Under the pieces are notes generated by a model. That model had not been told where the DNA came from, did not search any database, and worked only from the letters and a program-made list of their open reading frames with translations. A program made the position numbers and the translations under genes. A DNA stretch of 64,000 bases, taken from Bog-473 sp963750075 (GTDB taxonomy: Bacteria; Actinomycetota; Acidimicrobiia; Acidimicrobiales; RAAP-2). Below, one piece after another: positions 24,532 through 33,604 of this stretch. Location: assembly GCA_963750075.1 (NCBI GenBank), contig CAVVPG010000001.1:1178001-1242000 (forward strand). The letters are read 5' to 3'. How positions within the stretch are numbered: the first letter of the stretch is position 1; every line of letters starts with the position of its first letter.

Positions 24532-24548
24532 TACTACAAGGTGTAGTA
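24532..24548. promoter_or_regulatory. BlaI/MecI/CopY-type operator between ctaG and blaI
   Basis: TACTACA-AGG-TGTAGTA is a perfect inverted repeat with the TACA/TGTA half-sites recognised by BlaI, MecI and CopY repressors. It sits 15 bases from the ctaG start and 57 bases from the blaI-like start, so one dimer pair could repress both directions. Confidence 0.88.
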
Positions 24549-24604
24549 GACAATATCGCCAGGGGCGAACTGCGTTCGCGAGACTCTGCCCGTGGGAGAT
24601 GACG

Positions 24605-24976
24605 ATGAACCGGCTCGGTGAGCTCGAGCGCAAAGTGATGGACGTCCTGTGGGACTCTGCGGACGCCCCCCTCACGGGACGTGAGGTCGCCGACCAGCTC
24701 CCGGATCGGGCGTACACCACCGTCCTGACAATCCTCGATCGGCTGCGACGCAAAGACCTGGTCCGCCGTACGACCGAGGGACGGGCGCATCGCTTCGAGG
24801 CAGCCGACACCCGTGAGGCCTACATGGCCGAGCTCATGATCCAGGCGATGGGTGACACGGTCGACCGAGGAGCGGTTCTTGCCCGCTTCGCCGAATCGGT
24901 CTCTTCTGAGGAGGCCCTCGTGCTGCGCCGGGCGCTCGACGCCGTCACCGGCGAAGGGAAACTGCGGTCGTCATGA
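24605..24976 (+). CDS. blaI: BlaI/MecI/CopY-family transcriptional repressor
   Basis: The 123-residue protein is a winged-helix repressor: LGELERKVMDVLW, then APLTGREVADQLPDRAYTTVLTILDRLRRKDLVRR (recognition helix TTVLTILDRL), followed by the dimerisation helices FAESVSSEEALVLRRAL. The ATG at 24605 is taken as start because GGGAG lies 6 bases upstream. The ATG at 24599 touches that site. The gene overlaps the membrane peptidase gene by four bases, the classic BlaI-BlaR arrangement in which the peptidase inactivates the repressor. The operator lies in its own promoter, so it is probably autoregulated. Whether the signal is a beta-lactam, copper or a respiratory cue is not shown, although the neighbours point to copper or respiration. 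Confidence 0.93.
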   Translation: MNRLGELERKVMDVLWDSADAPLTGREVADQLPDRAYTTVLTILDRLRRKDLVRRTTEGRAHRFEAADTREAYMAELMIQAMGDTVDRGAVLARFAESVSSEEALVLRRALDAVTGEGKLRSS

Positions 24977-25884
24977 ACCTGCTGATGACCGCCGCGATCC
25001 TGTTGGCCATCATGCTCGCCCTCCTCGGACCGGTCAGTACTTGGCTCGCACAGGCACGGTGGGTGACCCGAGCCCCCCGGTCCGCGGTGGCGTTGTGGCA
25101 ATCCATCGGCCTGAGCGCGCTCGCCTCAGGAATCGGTGGAGGGCTGGCTGTCGCGGTCTACCGATATCACGCGGGCTTCGCTCCGGGAGCCGGGAAGCTC
25201 ACCGAAGGTCTGATCGGCGGCCATCCTCTCCGGGGTCTCGGATTGCCTGACGCCCTAGGTCTGACGCTCGCCGCAGATCTGCTGATCGTGCTCTTCGTCC
25301 TCTTCGGCTGTCTGACGGTCCGTACGATCAGGTCGAGGGTGCGGCATCGCCGGCTGTTGAACCTGCTGGCTCGCCAGTCGTCCGAGTACCCTGGGACCGA
25401 TCTCATCGACGATGCACGACCCGTCGCGTACTGCTTGCCGGGACGGCGTCCCCGGATCGTGATCAGCGAGGGTGCCCTGCGCCTGCTGAGCAGGCCTCAA
25501 GCGCATGCGGTCATCGAACACGAACGCGGTCACGCGCACGAACACCACGGCCTCGTGATGTTGCCGATGTGGGGTTTGCGAAAGATCTTCGCCTGGGTGC
25601 CCTACGCACGTCTGGCGCCTGTCGAGATGGGCTCGCTACTCGAGATGTCCGCCGATGACTACTCGGCCAAACGCAACGATCCCGTCGAGTTGGCCACCGC
25701 ACTCGTTCAGATGGCGACCTCGGGTTATGTGCCGACCTGTGCTCTGGGCGCAGCCGGCCATGCCATTCCCAGACGGGTCGACCGGCTGCTCGGGGCGTCG
25801 CGTAACTCCAAGCGGATCGCGCTCGCGTCAGGCCTCCTTGCCGGCCTTGTCGTCTCGGCGCCGCTCGCGGTGATGCTTCTCTGA
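24973..25884 (+). CDS. M56-family membrane zinc peptidase (BlaR1/MecR1 peptidase-domain type)
   Basis: The 303-residue protein has three N-terminal membrane helices, a cytoplasmic gluzincin domain with HERGH (in VIEHERGHAHEHHG) and the downstream Glu in EMSADDYSAK, and a final helix (LASGLLAGLVVSAPLAVMLL). It lacks the penicillin-binding sensor domain of BlaR1, as is usual for actinobacterial homologues such as Rv1845c. It is translationally coupled to the repressor gene (ATGA). It likely cleaves or destabilises the repressor on signal. No gene follows directly, and the 146 bases up to the PQQ protein contain only its leader. Confidence 0.9.
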   Translation: MNLLMTAAILLAIMLALLGPVSTWLAQARWVTRAPRSAVALWQSIGLSALASGIGGGLAVAVYRYHAGFAPGAGKLTEGLIGGHPLRGLGLPDALGLTLAADLLIVLFVLFGCLTVRTIRSRVRHRRLLNLLARQSSEYPGTDLIDDARPVAYCLPGRRPRIVISEGALRLLSRPQAHAVIEHERGHAHEHHGLVMLPMWGLRKIFAWVPYARLAPVEMGSLLEMSADDYSAKRNDPVELATALVQMATSGYVPTCALGAAGHAIPRRVDRLLGASRNSKRIALASGLLAGLVVSAPLAVMLL

Positions 25885-26030
25885 GGGAACCGACGGCACC
25901 TCGACGCGCACGACAGCCACTGCGTCACCCGTGTGCTGTCCATAAGCCCGACCGCCCGTGCAGTGCAGCCATGTTCGTGGCATATGCGTTCGCCATGGCA
26001 ATAGCTAGTGTTCCCGGGGCAAAGGGGACG

Positions 26031-27584
26031 ATGCGACCGACTGACCGACACCGTGTCACCGTTTGGCGGACCCTCTATGTGTTGATTCTGGGGTTGGCCG
26101 TTGCGGGGTCAGGCCTCGCCGACCGAGCTAGTGCGGCCGGGCCGCGAGGAGCCGTCCAGTCCGGGTCCCCTCCCGAGGTGCGCGGTCAAGCCAACGCATG
26201 GCCTCTTCCCGATCACGACTATCTGAACTCCAGGGATGCCGGCCTGTCGCCGATCCGAAGTTCGACAGTGTCCGGGCTGAGGCCGGTCTGGAGCGTGCCG
26301 ATGGCGGCGGGGGCCTCGACGTCCCCCATCGTCCTCGGCGGCGTCGCGTACGTACAGGACCAGGCCGGGACCGTGTACGCGATCGAGGTGTCATCGGGCC
26401 AGGTGAAGTGGAAGACGAAAGCTCTCGGCTTCAGCATCGGCCCCTATGGCGTCTCCGTCGGATGGGGAAAGCTGTTTGCATCCACGCCGACCGGGGTGGC
26501 CGCATTCAACTTGTCTGACGGCGCGCCGCTCTGGAACCGTCAGATCACGACCACCGCAGGCCAAGGCGTGGACATCCAGACGCTGCCGTACGGCGGGAGG
26601 GTCTATGTGGCCAGCGTGCCGGTGAACATTGCCAAGATCTACATCGGGGGATCCGTGGGCTACCTCGAAGCGCTGGACGCCAACACGGGCCGGGTCGACT
26701 GGCGTTTCGATACCGTGGACTCGAAGGACATCTGGGGCAACCCAGCGGTCAACTCCGGCGGTGGTGCCTGGTATCCACCCGCCATCGACATCCGGAGAGG
26801 GGTCCTGTACTGGGGAGTGGCCAACCCGGCTCCATTCGTCGGCACCCCGCAATACCCCAACGGATCGAGTCGGCCGGGCGCCAATTTCTACAACGACTCC
26901 ATGGTGGCCCTCTCTGCGACGAGCGGAAAGCTGTTGTGGTACCACCAGGTCTTCCCCCACGATCTTTACGACCGCGACGAGGTGCAAGCCATGCTCGTCC
27001 CGGTGAGGCGCTCCGTCGACGGATCCCGTCTCGTCGCGGTCAGCGCCGGGAAAGGGGGCTACGTGCTCGGCCTCAATCCGGTCACCGGCCGCCTCCTGTG
27101 GAAGACGGCGGTGGGGATCCATCGCAACGGGGATCTGCCTCGACTCACCGGGCCAACCACGATTCTGCCCGGGACGTACGGCGGTGTGCTCACGCCGCCC
27201 GCTTCCGCCAACGGCGTCGTCTATGCGGCCGCGCTGAACGCCCCGTCAACTCTCGAGCCGGACCAGACCGCCTATTTCGGAGGCAAGATCGGCAGCATGG
27301 ATGGCGACGTCGTCGCCATGTCCGCGCGTACAGGCAGAATCGCCTGGGACACGAAGGTCCCCGGCGATCCCACCGGTGGGGTGACGATCGTCAACAACCT
27401 GGTCCTCACGGCGACGTATCAGGGAGCGGTGCTCGCCCTGAACCGCGCGACCGGAGCGATGGTGTGGACCTACGACGGGCCGGGTCACGTCAACGGTTGG
27501 ATGTCCGTCGTCGGCGACAGCATCTACCTCCCGGTCGGCTCGCCGGCGCAATTGCTTGCACTCACGCTCGCACCCACCCCCTAG
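26031..27584 (+). CDS. Exported PQQ-type beta-propeller protein (quinoprotein dehydrogenase-like)
   Basis: From the ATG at 26031, which follows AAAGGGGA, the product has 517 residues with a signal segment (VWRTLYVLILGLAVAGSGLADRASA). The rest is made of PQQ-like propeller blades: GTVYAIEVSSGQVKWKTKA, GYLEALDANTGRVDWRFD, MVALSATSGKLLWYHQVFPHDLYDRDE, YVLGLNPVTGRLLWKT, DVVAMSARTGRIAWDTKV and AVLALNRATGAMVWTYDG. The HDLYDRDE element resembles the D-x-D region of quinoprotein alcohol dehydrogenases. No heme c motif is present, so electrons would need a separate acceptor. Substrate is unknown. The position after the BlaI pair may be coincidental or part of the same regulon. Confidence 0.8.
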   Translation: MRPTDRHRVTVWRTLYVLILGLAVAGSGLADRASAAGPRGAVQSGSPPEVRGQANAWPLPDHDYLNSRDAGLSPIRSSTVSGLRPVWSVPMAAGASTSPIVLGGVAYVQDQAGTVYAIEVSSGQVKWKTKALGFSIGPYGVSVGWGKLFASTPTGVAAFNLSDGAPLWNRQITTTAGQGVDIQTLPYGGRVYVASVPVNIAKIYIGGSVGYLEALDANTGRVDWRFDTVDSKDIWGNPAVNSGGGAWYPPAIDIRRGVLYWGVANPAPFVGTPQYPNGSSRPGANFYNDSMVALSATSGKLLWYHQVFPHDLYDRDEVQAMLVPVRRSVDGSRLVAVSAGKGGYVLGLNPVTGRLLWKTAVGIHRNGDLPRLTGPTTILPGTYGGVLTPPASANGVVYAAALNAPSTLEPDQTAYFGGKIGSMDGDVVAMSARTGRIAWDTKVPGDPTGGVTIVNNLVLTATYQGAVLALNRATGAMVWTYDGPGHVNGWMSVVGDSIYLPVGSPAQLLALTLAPTP

Positions 27585-28034
27585 TCGCGACGATGCCAAA
27601 CAGGATGCCACTTCACCCTCTCCGCGGGCGCGCTCAGCTAGCCAGGATCTTCACGAGTGGACGGAAGCGCCCCCCGGGCCAGGGCCCGACGTCGCCTGAC
27701 TCGGTGGCTCAGGAGGAGGCCGAGAAGGACGAGTGAAACGACGACCCCTCTGGACAGCGCCTTCCTGGCACTTCGACTCTCCTCCATCGTCCCATTGTGG
27801 CCGTATCGCTCCCCCAGGTCGACCGTCGTCCGCCGCCCAGCTGCCCGCCCGCGACGCACCACTTCGATGGCCCGTCCAGTTGCCGGAACCCGCAGCTCCG
27901 TACGAGGGGCCGAGCGCGATCCAACGGGCCGTCCACTTGACGCATCGCAGTGTTCCGCTGTCGAAATCGGGCCCTCGAGCGGCTACCCCAGCGTTGAGGA
28001 AGGTGGGTACCGGGGCTGGCGGTGGCGACCCTCG
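27585..28034. other. Intergenic region without a supported gene
   Basis: The 450 bases between the PQQ gene and the convergent MFS gene contain only overlapping GC-rich open frames without good start signals. A short plus-strand stretch near 27595-27690 reads PLHPLRGRAQLARIFTSGRK, faintly like the start of an RNase P protein, but the frame then breaks. I see no RNA gene or clear terminator. Confidence 0.4.
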
Positions 28035-29510
28035 CTACCCGTCGCCGGCGTCCGCTGGGCTGAGTTCGAACCGACCTTCGGACGCGACTCCACTCGTCAC
28101 ATGTGCAACGGCTCCCGCCATTCCGAAGAAGGCGACGACGCATCCGACAGCTGCGAACACAGCGCCGAACCAAAAGGCGATGGCGAAGCCATGGTTGAGA
28201 GCGTCGATCGTCCCAGCCGCCGAAGGGCCATGCGCACCGATGAATCTCGTCGTGGCGGACACGGCAATCGTGGAGAGAACCGCGACCCCGAGAGCTCCGC
28301 CGATCTGTTGTGTCGTCGTGATCAGCCCCGATGCCACACCTGCCTCGTTCGCGACGACGCCACTCATCGCGCCGATGGTCACCGGCACGAAGGACAGGCC
28401 CAGACCGACGCCGGCCAAGAGGAACCCGGGCAGCAAGGTCCCGACATAGGTGCCGTGGGGCGAGATCTGCGCGAAATAGACGAGACCTCCGGCGGCGAGC
28501 GCCATACCAAGGGTCATGACGAGTCGCACGCCGAATTTGGCCACCAGCGATTGCGCGGCGCCGGCCGCGATGATGATGGATCCTGCGATCGCCAGATAGC
28601 CGACACCGGTCTTGAGTGCCGAATACCCCAGAACCTGTTGCATGTAGAGGGACAGGAAATAGAACATGGAGAAGATCGATGCACCCAATGCCAGCGACAC
28701 GGCATTGGACACGCTGAGACTCCGATTCTTGAAGATCGACAAGGGGACGAGGGCAGAGGCCGTTCGGCGCTCGATGACGACGAACAGGGCGATCAGGACG
28801 AAGGCCGCCGCCAGCGTGCCGAGCGTTTTCGCAGAAGCCCAGCCCCAGCTCGTGCTCTTGACGAGTCCGAACACCATCAGCACCAGCCCGGCGGTCAAGG
28901 TCACGGCGCCCGGGATGTCGAATCCCCGATCCTCGTCCTCGGCGAGCGAGGGTGCGAGGACGAAGACGCTCGCCAACACGACGGCCGAACCGATCGGGAC
29001 ATTGACGTAGAAGATCCATTGCCAGCCGAACTCCTGCGTCAGGATGCCGCCGAGCAGGACCCCGAAGGCGCCCCCCGCCCCGGCGATCGCCCCCCAGATG
29101 CTGAACGCGGTGTTCCGCTCCCGACCCTCCTCAAAGGTCACGGTCAGGATCGACAGCGCGGCAGGAGACAGGATCGCGGCGCCTAGACCTTGGACGGCCC
29201 GCGACGTAACCAGCCAGCCTGTCGATGTCGCCAACCCGCAGAACAGGGATGCCACCGTGAAGACCACGACGCCCGTCACGAACACCCGCCGTCGTCCGAG
29301 CTTGTCTGCCACGCGGCCGCCAAGCATGAGGAAGCCACCGAACATGAGGGCATACGCATTCAAGACCCACAGCAGGTTCTGCTCGGAGAAGTGAAGGCCG
29401 CGCTGAATGGAGGGCAGTGCCACGTTCACGATGGACACGTCAAGGATCACCATGAACTGAGCGACACAGACGATCGCCAGAGCGAGCCATTTGCGTGAGT
29501 CTGTCGTCAT
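28035..29510 (-). CDS. MFS drug exporter of the DHA2 (EmrB/QacA) family
   Basis: The 491-residue protein has about 14 membrane helices. Family landmarks are FMVILDVSIVNVALPSI in helix 1 (motif D1), the motif A-like LGGRVADKLGRRRVFV loop and the motif C region SPAALSILTVTFEEGRERNTAFSIWGAIAGAGGAFGVLLGG. It should export hydrophobic compounds by proton antiport. The ATG at 29510 gives better spacing from GGGAGG than the one at 29513. It stands alone, with no TetR or MarR regulator beside it. Substrates cannot be predicted. Confidence 0.92.
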   Translation of the reverse strand: MTTDSRKWLALAIVCVAQFMVILDVSIVNVALPSIQRGLHFSEQNLLWVLNAYALMFGGFLMLGGRVADKLGRRRVFVTGVVVFTVASLFCGLATSTGWLVTSRAVQGLGAAILSPAALSILTVTFEEGRERNTAFSIWGAIAGAGGAFGVLLGGILTQEFGWQWIFYVNVPIGSAVVLASVFVLAPSLAEDEDRGFDIPGAVTLTAGLVLMVFGLVKSTSWGWASAKTLGTLAAAFVLIALFVVIERRTASALVPLSIFKNRSLSVSNAVSLALGASIFSMFYFLSLYMQQVLGYSALKTGVGYLAIAGSIIIAAGAAQSLVAKFGVRLVMTLGMALAAGGLVYFAQISPHGTYVGTLLPGFLLAGVGLGLSFVPVTIGAMSGVVANEAGVASGLITTTQQIGGALGVAVLSTIAVSATTRFIGAHGPSAAGTIDALNHGFAIAFWFGAVFAAVGCVVAFFGMAGAVAHVTSGVASEGRFELSPADAGDG

Positions 29511-29873
29511 CATTCCTCCCGTCGTCGTTGGTTGCGGGTTCTGCTCGCTCGGGCGTCCGGAGTCGCCCCAATCCCGAGGTCGAAGCCATCGTTCGTCCGC
29601 CCGCTGAGACCGCTGGTCACATCGTCATGGTTGACAGGGTATGGAGACGCTGGCGGCATTCGAGCACTGCCCGAGGTGATCCCGTCAAAGGCTGCGTCCG
29701 CGGACGAGCAGGCGACCGCAGTCGCCCCGTGTCGCCACCACGAGTTGCTGGTTTCGATGCGATCGGTCATCCCAAAGGGCGACGAATGAACTCCTCGGAA
29801 ATCGACCGTGGAGTAAGGACACCGGGGTTGCGGTGGCCGAGAGAGCCAATGGCGGGGCCGGGTGAGCCAGGCC
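29511..29873. other. Intergenic region, no gene seen
   Basis: The 363 bases upstream of the MFS gene and downstream of the NRAMP gene (both minus strand) hold the MFS promoter and ribosome-binding site. I see no coding frame with support, no tRNA and no strong hairpin. Confidence 0.4.
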
Positions 29874-31532
29874 TCACTTCAACGCAATCTCGACGATCTT
29901 GACGATCACCAGGATGAAGGCGATGGCGAGGTAGGCCCGCAGGGTCAAGAGCCCCACCTTGCGCTGCAACGACATCGTCGGACGCTCCAGGCGCTGCAAC
30001 GGGGGCATCCGCCACGTCCCTCGGTTGGGCACCTGGGCCAGGGCGTCGTTCACCGTCACGACGTCCCGGCGCCGGCGGGCCTGGACCAACAAGAAGACGC
30101 CGACGCCCACGCCGAGCGCGGCACCGCCGACGAGCACCTCCATGATCTGCGCACCGCTGATGTTCGGGAACAGCACGCTTGCGGTGAGGATCACCGAAAG
30201 GAGCACCAGGACCCAGATGATGACGCCCGTCAGCGCGTTGAGCTTGCGCCCGTTCACCCACGGGCCCAGTACGGCCTTGTCGTTGCACAAGAGGAGCAGG
30301 AAGACCGTCGCGCTCGGCAACAGCACCCCGGCGAGGACCTGGACGCCCTCGGTCAGGAGCCCGAGCGGCGCGTGCGGGGTGAGCACCAGGGCGGCCGCGA
30401 CGGCCATCAGGCCCGCATAGCAGACGTAGAACCCCTTCGCCTGGGAGATCGGCCGGTGCAGCGAGTGCTTCAGCCCGAGGATGTCGCTGGTGGCGTAGGC
30501 CGTGGCGAGGCCGATGGCGGCGGCCCCGATGATGCTGGCATCGATGAGCGCGATGGCGAACAGGTCGCCGGCGGTGCGCGACACGTTGTGGGCCAGCCCG
30601 GCGGCCGTGCCCCCGGCGTCGGTGAAGTTGCCGAAGCCAGGGTGGCCGGCGAAGGTGGCCGCGCCCACGGCCATGAGCGCCACGCCCCCGACCACGACGA
30701 TGGCGATGCCGATGCCGAGGTCGACGCGCTCGTAGTTGATCCAGCGCGGCGTGATCCGCTTGTCGATGACATAGGACTGCTGGAAGAAGAGCTGCCAGGG
30801 CGCGACCGTCGTGCCCACGATGGCAATGATCAGCAGCATCACGGTGGGCAACTGGCCGTGCGGGAGGCCCGGGACGGCGAAGCTACGGGCCACTTCGCCG
30901 ACAGGCGGGTGGACGAGCAAGAACAGCGGGATCACGACGAGCGAGCCGGCGACCAGCACCAGGCACAGCCGCTCGAAGCGCCGGAAGCTCCCGGTGCTGA
31001 CGGCCCCGATGACTGCAATGGCGGCGAAGATCACCGTCGGGACCTTGGGGAGCCCGAGGTAGTTGACCGCGAGCGAGATCCCGATGAACTCGGTGACGAT
31101 GGTCAGGGCGTTGAGAATGAAGAGGTCGATGACACTGAATGCTCCCCAGAACTTGCCGAAGCGCTCGAGGATGAGGCGGGCGTGGCCCACTCCCGAGACT
31201 GCGCCGAGCCGCAGGACCATCTCCTGGTTGACGTAGAGGACCGGCACCAGCAGGAGCAGGGTCCACATGAGGTGGGTCCCGTAGTTCTGGCCGGTCTGTG
31301 CGTAGGTGCTGAAGGCGCCGGCGTCGTTGTCGCCGGCCATGACGATGAGGCCCGGGCCGACGATGGCGAGCAGCGTCTTGGTCTTGAGCGAGAGGCCGCG
31401 GCGAGGCGCGGTGTCGCCCTGAGTGATGGTGCCGAGGGCACCGTTGATGTGCCCGACGTGGGCCTCGTCGAGGACGGCGGCGTCAGCGGCCGCCGTCCCG
31501 TTCGTGCCGGGTGGTGCGAGGTGCAGCTTCAT
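29874..31532 (-). CDS. NRAMP-family divalent metal transporter, NDAG-type
   Basis: The 552-residue protein has 11-12 membrane helices. Helix 1 reads GPGLIVMAGDNDAGAFSTYAQTG, where classical manganese transporters have the metal-binding DPGN. The NDAG form is known in NRAMP-related magnesium or other-metal transporters. Helix 6 reads IVGTTVAPWQLFFQQSYVIDK, in place of the usual GAxxMPHNLxLHS, so the Met ligand is missing. A cytoplasmic N-terminal extension of about 45 residues and a C-terminal helix complete it. The ATG follows GGGAGGCATCCC. The substrate is thus more likely Mg2+ or another hard metal than Mn2+/Fe2+, though this is inference from motif changes. Confidence 0.88.
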   Translation of the reverse strand: MKLHLAPPGTNGTAAADAAVLDEAHVGHINGALGTITQGDTAPRRGLSLKTKTLLAIVGPGLIVMAGDNDAGAFSTYAQTGQNYGTHLMWTLLLLVPVLYVNQEMVLRLGAVSGVGHARLILERFGKFWGAFSVIDLFILNALTIVTEFIGISLAVNYLGLPKVPTVIFAAIAVIGAVSTGSFRRFERLCLVLVAGSLVVIPLFLLVHPPVGEVARSFAVPGLPHGQLPTVMLLIIAIVGTTVAPWQLFFQQSYVIDKRITPRWINYERVDLGIGIAIVVVGGVALMAVGAATFAGHPGFGNFTDAGGTAAGLAHNVSRTAGDLFAIALIDASIIGAAAIGLATAYATSDILGLKHSLHRPISQAKGFYVCYAGLMAVAAALVLTPHAPLGLLTEGVQVLAGVLLPSATVFLLLLCNDKAVLGPWVNGRKLNALTGVIIWVLVLLSVILTASVLFPNISGAQIMEVLVGGAALGVGVGVFLLVQARRRRDVVTVNDALAQVPNRGTWRMPPLQRLERPTMSLQRKVGLLTLRAYLAIAFILVIVKIVEIALK

Positions 31533-32013
31533 GGGATGCCTCCCTTGATCTGTCGGACTGCATCTCGACCCCTCGGAGAAGGTGCGCGGCCTGCATCGGG
31601 CGCGTGTGTCGGAACACGGAGTCCGTGGTGTGCGTGCTTACTGAGCCACCCGCTCAGGTATGGAGCCACGACGCGCGGAGGGGCTCGAAGGAGGGTGGTT
31701 CGCCCAAAGGCGAGGAAAAAGCCAGCTCCCCGACGTCGCTACGTCGCTGAACGCTGCGTCAAGAACCGGAGGCGCAGCTCAGGCCGACGCGAGCAGGACG
31801 CCGGGGCACGGCTGGGGAGGTTGGGAACTATGCGGTTCAGCTTTCAACGCTCCCACCTCCTCTCGGGCCACTCGAACGTCCACGACAGAGTAGCGGCTCG
31901 TCATCGCCGTTGGCAACGCGGACGCACATCCCGTGCACATCCGTTCCTTCCGCTGCACGAAGGAGCCTCGAACGGGCAGCATGTGTCTCCCGATCACGCA
32001 CAAAGGAGGGGCC
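31533..32013. other. Divergent promoter region, no gene or assigned riboswitch
   Basis: The 481 bases between the NRAMP-like gene and the sulfatase gene contain both leaders. Short inverted repeats occur, for example ACGGAGTCCGT near 31617-31627 and a GCTCAGG/CTGAGC pair near 31640-31660. I compared the sequence by eye with the M-box and yybP-ykoY metal riboswitches and did not find their conserved cores. A long structured 5' leader for the transporter remains possible. Confidence 0.35.
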
Positions 32014-33585
32014 ATGAACGACCGAGGGCCGGGCACCAGGACGCGACACGGCATGGGCGTCGATCCCGTCACGGGCACGACGCGGGTGCCGGCACCCAAC
32101 CGTGAGCCCGTCTTCGTGGTTCCCGGCCGCGAGGAGTCGGCGGCGGCCAAGCTGGCTGATTTCGCGGCGCGGACGGGACGGCGACCGAACGTCGTGGTGA
32201 TCCTGATGGACGACGTCGGCTGGGGGGACTTCGGGTGCTACGGCGGTGGGATCGCTGTCGGGGCGCCGACGCCCAACGTCGACCGGATCGCCCGGGAAGG
32301 CCTGCTCCTGACGTCCTGTTACAGCGAACCGTCGTGCACGCCGACGCGGGCGTCCATCATGACGGGCCGGCTCCCGATGCGGCACGGGCTCCTGGTGCCG
32401 CCCATGTACGGCATGCCCGGCGGGCTCAGCGGGGAGGTGACGCTCCCCGAGCTCCTCTCGGACGCCAGTTACGTGACCCAGGCGGTCGGCAAGTGGCACA
32501 TGGGCGAGAACGAGGAGAGCCAGCCCCAGAACGTCGGGTTCGACGACTTCTACGGGTTCCTGTCCGTGTCGGACATGTACACCGAGTGGCGGGACCCGTA
32601 CTTCTTCCCCGAGATCGTCTACAGCGAGGACCGCACGGAGTGGGTCAAGAACATCCCGTTCAACAAGTGCTTCGTGCACGCGACCCGCAATGGCCCCTTG
32701 GAGGAGGTCGAGGAGGTCACCATCCCGGTCCTCTCGCTGCTCGACGACAAGTGGTGCACCTACTCGGAGCGGTTCATCGAGCGGATGGCGGGCTCGCCCG
32801 ATCCCTGGTTCCTCTACCACTGCACGCGGGGCGCGCATTTCGACAACTACCCGCATCCCGACTTCCTCGGGCGTTCACCGGCCCGGCATCCCTACAAAGA
32901 CGCCATCGTCGAATTGGACGACATCTGCGGGAGGTTGGTCGCCACGCTCGAGCGGACCGGTCAGCTCGAGTCGACCATGGTCGTGATCTCGTCGGACAAC
33001 GGGCCCGAGATGGAGACCTGGCCGGATTCGGCCTTCACGCCCTTCCGCTGCGCGAAGGGATCGACCTGGGAGGGCGGCGTGCGCGTGCCGGCGGTCGTCT
33101 CCTGGCCCGGCATGATTCAGCCGGGTCGGTCCAGCGACGGCCTCGTGCACCTCCTCGACCTCTTTGCCACCTGCCTGTCGATGGCCGGGGCGCCGGAGCG
33201 GTTGCCCGCCGACCGCTACGTCGACGCCGTCGACCAGCTGTCGTTCTTCTTGGCCGACGACGACCGCGAGGCGGTGTCCAACCGGAAGCACCAGCACTAT
33301 TGGCTGACGTCGCAGTACTCGGCACTGCGGCTCGGCGAGTACAAGTACCTGGTGTCGTCCATCTCTGACGGCGACACCGACGTCCTCAACCCCGGCGGGT
33401 TCACCGGGGTGGTCCAGCGCTACGGCTACGGCCGGCTGCACAACCTCTACCTCGACCCCAAGGAGACACGCTCGTACATGATCCGCAAGCTCGTCTACAT
33501 CGACGCCATGATCGCCGAGATCGGTCGGCACCACGCCACCTTCCGCCAATGGCCCAACAAGCCGGCGCCGGTGGCGGCGGGCTGA
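32014..33585 (+). CDS. Sulfatase-family hydrolase (arylsulfatase-like)
   Basis: The 523-residue product starts at an ATG with a perfect AAAGGAGG eight bases upstream. The sulfatase core shows NVVVILMDDVGWGDFGCYGG (calcium-binding Asp pair), the formylglycine signature CTPTRASIMTGRLP with the modifiable Cys, VGKWHMGE, and ISSDNGPEMETWPD with the second Asp-Asn pair. There is no signal peptide, so it acts in the cytoplasm. The formylglycine-generating enzyme is not in the window. The substrate is unknown. The extra N-terminal 50 residues are Pro/Arg-rich. The gene is convergent with a CoA-transferase gene across a shared hairpin. Confidence 0.9.
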   Translation: MNDRGPGTRTRHGMGVDPVTGTTRVPAPNREPVFVVPGREESAAAKLADFAARTGRRPNVVVILMDDVGWGDFGCYGGGIAVGAPTPNVDRIAREGLLLTSCYSEPSCTPTRASIMTGRLPMRHGLLVPPMYGMPGGLSGEVTLPELLSDASYVTQAVGKWHMGENEESQPQNVGFDDFYGFLSVSDMYTEWRDPYFFPEIVYSEDRTEWVKNIPFNKCFVHATRNGPLEEVEEVTIPVLSLLDDKWCTYSERFIERMAGSPDPWFLYHCTRGAHFDNYPHPDFLGRSPARHPYKDAIVELDDICGRLVATLERTGQLESTMVVISSDNGPEMETWPDSAFTPFRCAKGSTWEGGVRVPAVVSWPGMIQPGRSSDGLVHLLDLFATCLSMAGAPERLPADRYVDAVDQLSFFLADDDREAVSNRKHQHYWLTSQYSALRLGEYKYLVSSISDGDTDVLNPGGFTGVVQRYGYGRLHNLYLDPKETRSYMIRKLVYIDAMIAEIGRHHATFRQWPNKPAPVAAG

Positions 33586-33604
33586 GCGGGCGCCGCCCGC
33601 TCAG
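33582..33604. terminator. Bidirectional hairpin terminator enclosing both stop codons
   Basis: CTGAGCGGGC-GCC-GCCCGCTCAG is a perfect ten-pair stem with a three-base loop. The sulfatase TGA lies in the left arm and the convergent CoA-transferase TGA in the right arm. No T tract follows, as is common in GC-rich actinobacteria. Confidence 0.75.

Noticed and set aside
24517..24790. Longer ctaG start up to 24790
   Set aside because: It would run through the BlaI operator and the coding region of the divergent repressor, and the added residues have no CtaG similarity.
27590..27740. Possible RNase P protein (rnpA) remnant, PLHPLRGRAQLARIFTSGRK
   Set aside because: Only about 20 residues look similar. 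The frame stops soon after, and the RNR-type motif of RnpA cannot be found in any frame downstream, so chance similarity in GC-rich DNA is likelier.
31533..31930. Metal riboswitch (M-box or yybP-ykoY) in the NRAMP leader
   Set aside because: The conserved core sequences of both classes are not recognisable on the minus strand, and only short unrelated hairpins are seen.
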